From Stramenopiles sp. TOSAG23-3 (taxonomy: Eukaryota; Sar): a DNA stretch of 18,007 bases. Location of the stretch: the NCBI GenBank assembly GCA_900128585.1, contig LT642435.1, forward strand, positions 1 to 18,007, read 5' to 3'. A program made the translations under genes and the position numbers. Positions 1-5,808 of this stretch are shown piece after piece. The notes under the pieces are model-generated. The model was not told the DNA's origin and did not search any database. It was given only the letters and a program-made list of their open reading frames with translations. Position 1 is the stretch's first letter. Each line of letters starts with the position of its first letter.

Positions 1-79
1 AATGGTAACAATATTAGAACCCTTATTCAAATTTGACACCACAAAAACTTTCGTCAAACCAGGAAAAACTACCTCTTTA
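1..79 (+). repeat. Left terminal inverted repeat, inner part
   Basis: Bases 1-79 are the exact reverse complement of 5526-5604 (79 of 79). Identity stops at base 80 (C, where a match to 5525 would need G). The repeat is cut by the window edge, so its full length is unknown. It contains an open frame from 2 to 91 (ATG at 2, TAG at 89-91, 29 codons) whose first 26 codons equal the start of the right-end gene. Confidence 0.93.
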
Positions 80-83
80 CAAA

Positions 84-1595
84 ATGACTAGTCTAACTAC
101 CCCATCAAAAAACAACATGGACGAAACTAACTATCAGACTCCAACACAACCTACAAACCCTGTAAAACAAGGTGATAGTGGTCGTCTACTTAAAATAGAG
201 TTTAAACAAAGAAAAGTCTTAGCACAAAGAGATTTTATTAATTTTGTGGCAAATGAAAAACGAGTTCCAAAACACGTTTTAAACAAACGACCAAAAACAG
301 TCGATATGTATGATTGTTCTTCTATTGAACTAGAAGACGAATATGACGAAGAATACCTGAAAAGGTTGGCAGTAAAATGCAACTTACCACGAAAACCTGC
401 GTTTTATGAATGGCGAGAAAGTATTTCCAACAGATATCTATGGCGCTTATTTTCAGAAAAAAGAAACGACGAAATATTCAGTCTTTTCCGAACGTGTAAT
501 GAAATACGTAATCCACCTTCTAACGTCCCAGCAAAAAAGTGGTTTGAAAAAATTAAAACAATCAAATTAATTAAAATGAACGACAACTCCTTTAAGTTGG
601 AAGGGTGCGAAGAAACAAAGAAAATGATACGTGGTTTTACACATCCACAGTCTTTGTTGCTTCTTCTAAAATCTTGTTTTGATACCCACGTTAACAATTG
701 GAACGAATTTGTTGATAATTGCTTTAAACTTGAAACGTTTGATTTTAACGATTATAATTGGTTTGACTTTACATCACACGAAGAAAGAATAAAAACATTT
801 CTTGATTGGTATAAAACACACCAAAGAAAACCCAAAGCAAAACCTTATTGTAAAACCGAAGAAGACGATGTGGAGCATCGTTTTTATTATTGGTTACAAT
901 ATAACAAAGACAAACAAGAAGAATCATTCAAGACAGCGTTTGATGAAAACTTTGGTAAAGGAGAATACGACAAAGCAAATAAAAAGCATAAGTTTTTTGT
1001 ATTTAATCGAGAATCTGACTTGTCAAAGTATTTTGATTGGTATAAAACACACCAAAGAAAACCCAAACGAAAACTAAATCGTAAAACCAAAGAAGAAGTA
1101 TTTGAAAATGGTTTTTATGAGTGGTTGAATAGTCACAAACACAAAGAAGAACAATTCAAGACAGCGTTTGATGAATACTTTGGTGAAGGAGAGTACGACA
1201 AAGCAAATGAAAAACATAAGTTTTTTGTGTTTCGCCGATCAAATAACTTCTCAAAGTATTTTGATTGGTATGAAACACACCAAAGAAAACCCAAACGAAA
1301 AAAAAATCATAAAACCGAAGAAGAAGAAGTGGAAAATAGTTTTAAGATCTGGTTGCAAAATAACAGAAACAAAGAAGAACAATTCAAGACAGCGTTTGAT
1401 GAATACTTTGGTGAAGGAGAGTACGACAAAGCAAATGAAAAGCATAAGTTTTTTGTTTTTAGAAAAAGAACAAAGAAACCTATCGAAGGTGCTATTGAGG
1501 AAAAAGTAGGAGAATGCAGTTGCTGTTTTTCCAATTCTTCACTTGTAAGGTTTGAATTTAACAATTGTTTTAAGTGCTTTTCTTGTTGCTTTTGA
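84..1595 (+). CDS. Element protein with three ~77-aa tandem repeats, function unknown
   Basis: I do not recognise the protein by name. The first ATG in frame is at 84, five bases inside the end of the left repeat, giving 503 residues. The N-terminal two thirds is basic and unremarkable. From about 798 to 1470 three units of 76-77 residues follow. Each opens with a DWY(K/E)THQRKPK core, has a central aromatic WL motif, and ends in EYDKAN.KHKFFVF. The Asp codons sit at 804, 1035 and 1263. The WY/WL spacing loosely recalls helicase-associated (HA-type) nucleic-acid-binding modules, but that is only a resemblance. Units 2 and 3 are nearly identical in DNA, so the duplication is recent. The last ~35 residues are Cys/Phe-rich and lie antisense to another gene, so the natural C-terminus has probably been lost. 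Confidence 0.75.
   Translation: MTSLTTPSKNNMDETNYQTPTQPTNPVKQGDSGRLLKIEFKQRKVLAQRDFINFVANEKRVPKHVLNKRPKTVDMYDCSSIELEDEYDEEYLKRLAVKCNLPRKPAFYEWRESISNRYLWRLFSEKRNDEIFSLFRTCNEIRNPPSNVPAKKWFEKIKTIKLIKMNDNSFKLEGCEETKKMIRGFTHPQSLLLLLKSCFDTHVNNWNEFVDNCFKLETFDFNDYNWFDFTSHEERIKTFLDWYKTHQRKPKAKPYCKTEEDDVEHRFYYWLQYNKDKQEESFKTAFDENFGKGEYDKANKKHKFFVFNRESDLSKYFDWYKTHQRKPKRKLNRKTKEEVFENGFYEWLNSHKHKEEQFKTAFDEYFGEGEYDKANEKHKFFVFRRSNNFSKYFDWYETHQRKPKRKKNHKTEEEEVENSFKIWLQNNRNKEEQFKTAFDEYFGEGEYDKANEKHKFFVFRKRTKKPIEGAIEEKVGECSCCFSNSSLVRFEFNNCFKCFSCCF
798..1470 (+). repeat. Three tandem ~230-bp coding repeats
   Basis: Equivalent Asp codons lie at 804, 1035 and 1263, giving periods of 231 and 228 bp. The second and third copies share a long, almost unchanged stretch encoding the KEEQFKTAFDEYFGEGEYDK segment. 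The first copy is more diverged. Amplification kept the reading frame open. Confidence 0.9.
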
Positions 1596-1795
1596 GCGTC
1601 TACCTGTTTCTTAAGTAAACTCTTAACATCTTTACGAAGTTCTTTGTCTGGTGTTGATTCGCTCTTGGCTTGTTTCCCAGCGGTCGTGAGCCTTCCTTCC
1701 AGCCACGATGCATCGTTTTTATACTTATTAGGTGCGTTGTTGCCGAACACCACTTTGTAGGTATCTTGTAAAGTTTTTAATCGTTTCGTTGCCAT
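1307..1795 (-). CDS. Small basic coiled-coil/SAP-like element protein, 3' end probably truncated
   Basis: The reading frame starts at ATG 1795 and gives 162 residues. The first ~97 look like a real protein: basic, Lys/Gln-rich, with an N-terminal NKYKNDASWLEGRL segment resembling short helix-extended-loop-helix/SAP-type DNA-binding motifs, then a Lys/Gln helical stretch. From about base 1500 to the stop at 1307 the frame runs antisense through the third repeat of the opposite gene and becomes a Phe/Ser/Leu-rich string, which looks like read-through rather than selected protein. The real gene therefore probably ended near 1500 or lost its tail. It is transcribed toward the 84-1595 gene. Function unknown; a DNA-binding role is a weak inference. 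Confidence 0.55.
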   Translation of the reverse strand: MATKRLKTLQDTYKVVFGNNAPNKYKNDASWLEGRLTTAGKQAKSESTPDKELRKDVKSLLKKQVDAQKQQEKHLKQLLNSNLTSEELEKQQLHSPTFSSIAPSIGFFVLFLKTKNLCFSFALSYSPSPKYSSNAVLNCSSLFLLFCNQILKLFSTSSSSVL

Positions 1796-2194
1796 GTTGA
1801 TAAGATGTTGAAATTGTTTTGAGTTTTGTTTGTTTCCACTCTTCCTTTTCGTTTTCTTTCCTTCTTTTCCCTTTTCTCTTTTTACTAACTTTTTACAAAG
1901 AAATCCATTTAACCTTTGGCATTTTTACTTTTCTAAAATAAATTGGGGAGAGAAAAGTTAATGCTATTTCACCCTATTCGATGTAAAACCAAAATAAATA
2001 ATCTTCTTCTTAATAACCCTACGACTCAGCTTCCTTGCTATTCCATGTTAACATAATTTTCTAACACTAACAGAAACGAGTATCCAAAGGTAAGAAGATA
2101 GTTTAACATAGCAATAGCACTACAGATTAATAGAATTAAACGAGTGGTGATTGATTAGATGCCCCCCTCTATTTTACTAGAAGACTCCTACCTC

Positions 2195-2417
2195 TACTAC
2201 AGGATTTTCTTAATACAATCGAGCGTTTCAGGACTTACTACAGGATTTCTTTAGTAAGATTCACCTCCTCCATTTTTACTAAAAAATTATTTTAGTAAGA
2301 TTTGCTATGGTGTGTGTATGGACGAATTATTTAGTGTACGATACCATGTAAGAAATAGCACCAGTATACGATTGAATAAAATCCAATTTTCTTAATAAAT
2401 CATTTGGTTTAGTAAGA
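2195..2417. repeat. Iteron-like cluster with hairpin
   Basis: TACTACAGGATTT occurs at 2195-2207 and 2236-2248. TTAGTAAGA occurs at 2251-2259, 2292-2300 and 2409-2417. A perfect 9-bp stem with a 5-nt loop (TTACTAAAA / TTTTAGTAA) lies at 2276-2298 and contains the same core in inverted form. Such clusters can be replication origins or factor-binding sites. Which one, if either, cannot be told from sequence. Confidence 0.55.
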
Positions 2418-2530
2418 AATCGATACAAAATCTTGCTAACCCCCATGATGCTTACCTGTTATTTTGGGTAGTAGGTTAATAGTATAGAATCATTAAATAA
2501 GAGGAAGATACAATAGTTTTCTATGGTGCT

Positions 2531-2551
2531 ATTATATATATAAAAAGAAAA
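2531..2551 (+). promoter_or_regulatory. TATA-like promoter of integrase
   Basis: A TATATATATAAAA run lies about 7-18 bases before the integrase ATG. A similar TTATATATA box lies directly upstream of the genes at 3930 and 4316, suggesting a shared element promoter with a very short leader. Confidence 0.5.
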
Positions 2552-3910
2552 ATGGAAAAAAGTAAAATTGACAAAGTGTTAACCGAAATTTATTACAATC
2601 CGTTGGAGGGTTTAGTCGGAGTAACCAATCTGTATAGAAAAGCAAAAAAGAAATTAAAGTCTATCACGATGAAACAGGTAAAGGAGTGGTACAAGCGACA
2701 ATCAACAACCCAAATCCATTATCGAACCAAGAAGAAAATAAGTTATTTGCCTATCTTCTCTTACAAGTCAGGTGCATTTCAGATGGATCTGACGGAGATG
2801 AAACGGCTGAGTTCGAAGAACAAGGGGTTTAAATATATCCTCACCGCAATAAATGTAAATACCAGAAAATTGTACGCTTATAAATCCAAAACAAAAAATG
2901 CTTCTGCTATAAAACAATTGTTAAAACAGTTTAAAGACGATGTTATAAGTCATAATGAAACTTTCAAAACTAAGAACAGAGTAGATGTACCGTTAACCAG
3001 CGTGACGACGGACGCTGGATCAGAATTTCTAGGAAACAAAAAGTGGTTTGAGGACAACGAGGTTCAGTTGATTATTGTCAACCCATCGAACAAAAAGTAT
3101 ACCACATCAAAAATAGAACGAGTCCATCGCACTTTAAAGGAACTATTTAACAAATACTTTACTGCTTTTCAAACGGCAACATGGTATGATATTCTGGACG
3201 ACTTTGTTTCCAACTACAACAACCGCTACCATGCAACAATTAAACAAGAACCGAACCAGGTGGGTAAAAAGGAAGAGAAGGAAATAATAAAAACAGACTT
3301 TGCCCGTATGGTAAAGCATTTGAATAGAAGGATGTTTCAGGTTGGAGATAAAGTTCGAATACGAAATGTTAAAAAGATGTTTGAGAAAGGGGAGATTCTA
3401 TACTCGACAGAGGTGTATACCGTAGCCGAAACCAACCCTCTTTTTACCTTTCGAGTAAGGGATGACGACGGAGATTTGCTTAAGAAGACCTTTAAAGATT
3501 ATGAGTTGTTGTATGTTGGGGAAGATGTTGAAAATGTTAAAAGCCGAACTGTGGTGGAAGAAGCAGATCGTGAAGCATCTAGCAGGAATCGTTTTGCCAG
3601 AACAGGTTTAGATAGAAGCACTATTCGAAGCGACCAGATGAGAGCCAGTAGAAGGATAGGGGACGTGATGCGACCTAAGACAAAAAAGAAAGTGAAGCGG
3701 ATAAAATGGAAGTTTAGAAGGGGTGATAGAGTTAAAGCCAAAGCCTCCTTTTTTAAAGACACGGAATTGTCTGAAATAAGACGAACTGGAAAGGTAAGCC
3801 AAACCATCAATTACAAAGGAACGCCAGCGTATAATATAAAATGGTCTCGAGAACCCAAAGGATTATACTACGACCAAGAATCGGTAGAAAATGAACTAGA
3901 AAAAATATAA
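2552..3910 (+). CDS. Polinton/Maverick-type rve (DDE) integrase
   Basis: This 452-residue enzyme would insert the linear element into host DNA by retroviral-type strand transfer. Residues 12-60 show the N-terminal YYNP...Y.KAKK...VKEWY.RQ...H segment typical of Polinton integrases. The catalytic core has D79 (QMDL), D154 (TTDAGSEF) and E189 (KIERVHRTLK), with 34 residues between the last two. An SH3-like C-terminal domain follows at ~261-322 (FQVGDKVRI...F.KG...STEVY..), as in Polintons. A second small barrel-like region at ~385-440 (FRRGDRVKAK...Y.IKW) may be an additional Tudor/chromo-type targeting module. All three catalytic residues are present and the frame is intact, so the enzyme may be active. 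The next gene begins 19 bases after its stop on the same strand. Confidence 0.92.
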   Translation: MEKSKIDKVLTEIYYNPLEGLVGVTNLYRKAKKKLKSITMKQVKEWYKRQSTTQIHYRTKKKISYLPIFSYKSGAFQMDLTEMKRLSSKNKGFKYILTAINVNTRKLYAYKSKTKNASAIKQLLKQFKDDVISHNETFKTKNRVDVPLTSVTTDAGSEFLGNKKWFEDNEVQLIIVNPSNKKYTTSKIERVHRTLKELFNKYFTAFQTATWYDILDDFVSNYNNRYHATIKQEPNQVGKKEEKEIIKTDFARMVKHLNRRMFQVGDKVRIRNVKKMFEKGEILYSTEVYTVAETNPLFTFRVRDDDGDLLKKTFKDYELLYVGEDVENVKSRTVVEEADREASSRNRFARTGLDRSTIRSDQMRASRRIGDVMRPKTKKKVKRIKWKFRRGDRVKAKASFFKDTELSEIRRTGKVSQTINYKGTPAYNIKWSREPKGLYYDQESVENELEKI

Positions 3911-3929
3911 ATATCATCGGTTATATATA
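3911..3929 (+). promoter_or_regulatory. TATA-like box before capsid-remnant gene
   Basis: TTATATATA at 3921-3929 directly abuts the ATG at 3930. It matches the arrangement before the integrase and the 42-aa gene. The whole space between the two genes is 19 bp. Confidence 0.5.
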
Positions 3930-4280
3930 ATGCCATTAATTAAACTCGATTCTTCAGCAACGAATGGAAAGCCAGAAAATTTTACCACAACCTTTAGCAA
4001 TTTTGTTTTGGAAGACAATACTGAATACGAAGTAGCGATGGTTGCTTTAAGTATGAATTACAGTTACCCAAATGTTAGTGTTAAAAATGCAAACAACACC
4101 GTAGAATATTCGCCAAACAACGGTACAAATTTTTACACCCGTAAAGGAACGAAGCAAAAGGGCGGAGCAATATTTGGATTGGCGGCTTCAGTTTTAACGC
4201 CGATGGCTGTAGAAGTTATTGGGACTTCCATAGCCAAAAAGAAACCTGTCACTTCAGTAATGCGTGATTTTTTTAAATGA
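3930..4280 (+). CDS. 116-aa apparent fusion of capsid-protein fragments
   Basis: Two dissimilar halves are visible. Residues 1-60 (FTTTFSNFVLEDNTEYEVAMVALSM-type pattern) resemble the N-terminus of vertex/penton or fibre-type proteins of Polinton-like and adinto-like elements, where a beta strand is followed by an 'EVAL' strand. Those proteins are normally several hundred residues. Residues 75-105 carry a basic stretch, then KGG-A and a hydrophobic glycine/alanine helix ending in KKK. This pattern resembles the small membrane-active minor capsid proteins of adenovirus-like lineages, in which GG-A/G is a maturation-protease site. The join would lie near base 4140. The reading is inferential; it could instead be a genuine short structural protein. 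No transmembrane signal other than the 80-102 segment is seen. Confidence 0.6.
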   Translation: MPLIKLDSSATNGKPENFTTTFSNFVLEDNTEYEVAMVALSMNYSYPNVSVKNANNTVEYSPNNGTNFYTRKGTKQKGGAIFGLAASVLTPMAVEVIGTSIAKKKPVTSVMRDFFK

Positions 4281-4299
4281 TTAACTTTTAAATATAAAA

Positions 4300-4315
4300 T
4301 TTAATTATTATATAC
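4300..4315 (+). promoter_or_regulatory. TATA-like box before 42-aa gene
   Basis: ATTATTATATAC ends at the ATG at 4316. It is the third occurrence in this element of a TATATA-type box touching a start codon. Confidence 0.4.
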
Positions 4316-4444
4316 ATGTTTAAAAAGCATTTTGAAGATGCTATGAATCGGTTCGATAAGTTAAAAGCCTTGTTGCTACAATTGATTTCTATGCTTCAGA
4401 AAACTATTGCATTTCTACAGCAAGTCGTTCGTGAAATTGAATAA
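4316..4444 (+). CDS. 42-aa amphipathic helical peptide
   Basis: This short frame runs from ATG 4316 to TAA 4442-4444. The product is MFKKHFEDAMNRFDKL followed by a Leu/Ile/Gln-rich stretch (LLLQLISML..TIAFLQQVV) and ends REIE. It is predicted to be one long amphipathic helix. It follows the 116-aa gene on the same strand after 35 bases, has its own TATA-like box, and its 3' end overlaps the 3' end of the opposite zinc-ribbon gene by 30 bases. Small helical proteins are common in virophage-like elements, but no specific function can be assigned. It could be the preserved start of a longer lost gene. Confidence 0.5.
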   Translation: MFKKHFEDAMNRFDKLKALLLQLISMLQKTIAFLQQVVREIE

Positions 4445-5275
4445 TAATTTTGTCAATAAAGCGTTTAATGTTTTTAATTTTTTCTTCGCCATGACGATTC
4501 CTTTCTGACTGTAATCGTTATCGAACAGATTTTCTCCTTTTAAACTATCTGCCAAAGATTTTTTAAAAATTCTTATATTTCCATTTTCATATTTTATATC
4601 TTCCTTTATAGATTGTATTAGTTTTTCGCCCTGAAGTTCTTCTTTGTCTAACAGTACAAGGCAATAAATACATTTGTTTGAACTATGGTTTGTTTTCACT
4701 CGCCATCCACAACTGATACATCTATTGTTCTTTTCAAGAAACTCCCACCCTTCCTTTTCTTTTTTTTGTATCAACATGGATGTAATTTTTTGTGGGTTTA
4801 CAAAATCCTGAAATATCTGTTTTTCATAGTCGTAGTCCTGAATAAAATTTGTTGGTTCTTCTAGATCGAAAAATTTGTCTAACATTCTATCATTCCAGAC
4901 AAGACAATATATACATTTGTTTGAAATATGCTTTGTTTTCACTAGCCTTCCACAACTGATACATCTATTGTTTTTTTTAAGAAACTCCCACCTTTTCTTT
5001 TCTGTTTTTTGTATCGGCATGCATGTAATTTTTTGTGGCTTTATAAAATCCTGATATATATGTTTTTCATAGTCGTCTTTTAAAAAATTTGTTGGTTCTT
5101 GTTCTGTTTCTTCGTCTGTCTCTTCGTCTATTTCTATGTCGCTTTCATCAGAGTCTGTTTCATAATACAAAATAGGTTTCGTTTCTCTTTTCATTCTTTT
5201 CCTACACACATAATATTTTTCCTCTTCATGTGCATGTATAGAAAAACATTTTCTGTAGATTCTACTCTTCTTCAT
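4415..5275 (-). CDS. Protein with duplicated CxxC...CxxC zinc-ribbon units
   Basis: 286 residues from ATG 5275. A basic N-terminus is followed by an acidic Asp/Glu stretch (about 40-60), then two homologous ~80-residue units (60-139 and 140-209). Each opens EPTNF, continues with YEK.I.QDF..PQKIT, and ends in a zinc-binding knuckle pair: C105/C108 with C121/C124, and C186/C189 with C202/C205. The CISCG..VKT...NKCIYC pattern resembles zinc ribbons of viral and transposon proteins that bind nucleic acid, so a transcriptional or DNA-binding role is plausible but unproven. Its start overlaps the end of the upstream coiled-coil gene by 14 bases, suggesting co-expression. The last 25 residues (from M262) look grafted; see findings. 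Confidence 0.75.
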   Translation of the reverse strand: MKKSRIYRKCFSIHAHEEEKYYVCRKRMKRETKPILYYETDSDESDIEIDEETDEETEQEPTNFLKDDYEKHIYQDFIKPQKITCMPIQKTEKKRWEFLKKNNRCISCGRLVKTKHISNKCIYCLVWNDRMLDKFFDLEEPTNFIQDYDYEKQIFQDFVNPQKITSMLIQKKEKEGWEFLEKNNRCISCGWRVKTNHSSNKCIYCLVLLDKEELQGEKLIQSIKEDIKYENGNIRIFKKSLADSLKGENLFDNDYSQKGIVMAKKKLKTLNALLTKLLFNFTNDLL

Positions 5276-5603
5276 GTTTTTCTTTGTACTTGTTAACTTG
5301 GTGTTGTAACTCTTTGTTTATATCTCGTAACGATTTGTTTGCCTCTTCTAATGCGTCGTTTACCTCTTGAAATGTGTCGTTAACTACGAGGGCCTTGTTA
5401 AGTGCTTTTTGTGTTGTGTCGTTAACTACGAGGGCCTTGTTAAGTGCTTTTTGTAACTGTCTGTTATGCCTCTGTAGAGTCTCAATAAAGGTTTCTTCTT
5501 CTTGCATCTTCGTCCTAAAAAAAACTAAAGAGGTAGTTTTTCCTGGTTTGACGAAAGTTTTTGTGGTGTCAAATTTGAATAAGGGTTCTAATATTGTTAC
5601 CAT
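5262..5603 (-). CDS. Coiled-coil protein beginning in the right terminal repeat
   Basis: The longest frame starts at ATG 5603 inside the inverted repeat and gives 113 residues. A second in-frame ATG at 5507 (MQEEETF), 19 bases inside the repeat boundary, gives an 81-residue protein and mirrors the left gene, whose ATG lies just inside its repeat. I cannot decide between them. From residue 33 onward the protein is almost pure heptad-like helix (Glu, Gln, Lys, Asn, Leu). It contains a perfect 14-residue duplication (QKALNKALVVNDT/). It overlaps the start of the zinc-ribbon gene by 14 bases, so both are probably read from one transcript that starts in the repeat. Function unknown; oligomerisation or scaffolding is a guess. 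Confidence 0.65.
   Translation of the reverse strand: MVTILEPLFKFDTTKTFVKPGKTTSLVFFRTKMQEEETFIETLQRHNRQLQKALNKALVVNDTTQKALNKALVVNDTFQEVNDALEEANKSLRDINKELQHQVNKYKEKHEEE
5374..5454 (-). repeat. 42-bp period tandem duplication in coiled-coil gene
   Basis: An identical 39-base segment occurs at 5374-5412 and 5416-5454, encoding the 14-residue unit twice. Complete identity implies a recent slippage or unequal-exchange event. Confidence 0.9.
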
Positions 5604-5604
5604 T
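5526..5604 (-). repeat. Right terminal inverted repeat, inner part
   Basis: This is the exact inverse copy of 1-79. The pair frames every element gene. Its outward continuation (5605 onward) cannot be compared because the left partner lies beyond the window. Complete identity over 79 bp suggests a recent insertion or ongoing gene conversion between the ends. Confidence 0.93.
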
Positions 5605-5631
5605 TAAAAAAAGTTCTAAATTTATGAAATA

Positions 5632-5808
5632 AACTCGAGCGAAAGTTAGTTCATTCTTTTTTATTTTAAGACGGCTTGCCGTCTTAAAATAATAATTGTC
5701 CGTCCGTCTCAATTTTTTAAAAAAAATTGTTGGGTTTGTGACCTGTTACCGTCTTGTTATTTTAACTACCGCTTCTTTGTGACCTAATTCATAACTCGAG
5801 CGAAAGTT
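5632..5808 (+). repeat. 16-bp direct repeat pair flanking the palindrome
   Basis: AACTCGAGCGAAAGTT occurs at 5632-5647 and 5793-5808, 161 bases apart, bracketing the 5661-5692 palindrome. It may be a sub-repeat of the terminal repeat or a duplicated target. Confidence 0.85.
5661..5692. repeat. Perfect 15-bp-arm palindrome (hairpin)
   Basis: The arm TTATTTTAAGACGGC (5661-5675) and its exact inverse (5678-5692) are separated by only TT. The GACGGC/GCCGTC core is GC-rich inside an AT-rich tract. It could be a transcription terminator, a replication or recombination hairpin, or the tip of a repeat. Confidence 0.9.

Larger units (their letters stand above)
1796..2551. other. AT-rich divergent spacer inside the element
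   Basis: No convincing gene. It separates the leftward small gene (start 1795) from the rightward integrase (start 2552), so it must hold both promoters. A pyrimidine-rich tract lies at about 1835-1885. The 2195-2417 part holds short direct repeats and a hairpin, listed separately. Confidence 0.7.
1..5604. mobile_element. Polinton/PLV-like integrating element, probably internally deleted
   Basis: Seen: a perfect 79-bp inverted repeat at both ends, an AT-rich interior unlike the GC-rich genes to the right, and a retroviral-type integrase with the domain order typical of Mavericks/Polintons. A 116-aa gene resembles the start of a capsid-vertex type protein. Known: Polintons, polinton-like viruses and mavirus-like elements usually span about 15-25 kb and carry family-B polymerase, packaging ATPase, protease and two capsid genes. 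None of these is present here. Inferred: a deletion derivative that may depend on helper functions. The left repeat reaches base 1, so the outer end of the element lies outside the window. The right outer end is probably somewhere in 5604-6200. Confidence 0.8.

Noticed and set aside
802-1509. Plus-strand frames of 91 and 113 aa inside the repeat gene
   Set aside because: Out-of-frame shadows that repeat because the underlying DNA repeats.
2552-3910. LTR retrotransposon or retrovirus origin of the integrase
   Set aside because: No gag, protease, reverse transcriptase or LTRs. The ends are inverted rather than direct repeats, and the N- and C-terminal domain layout fits Polintons.
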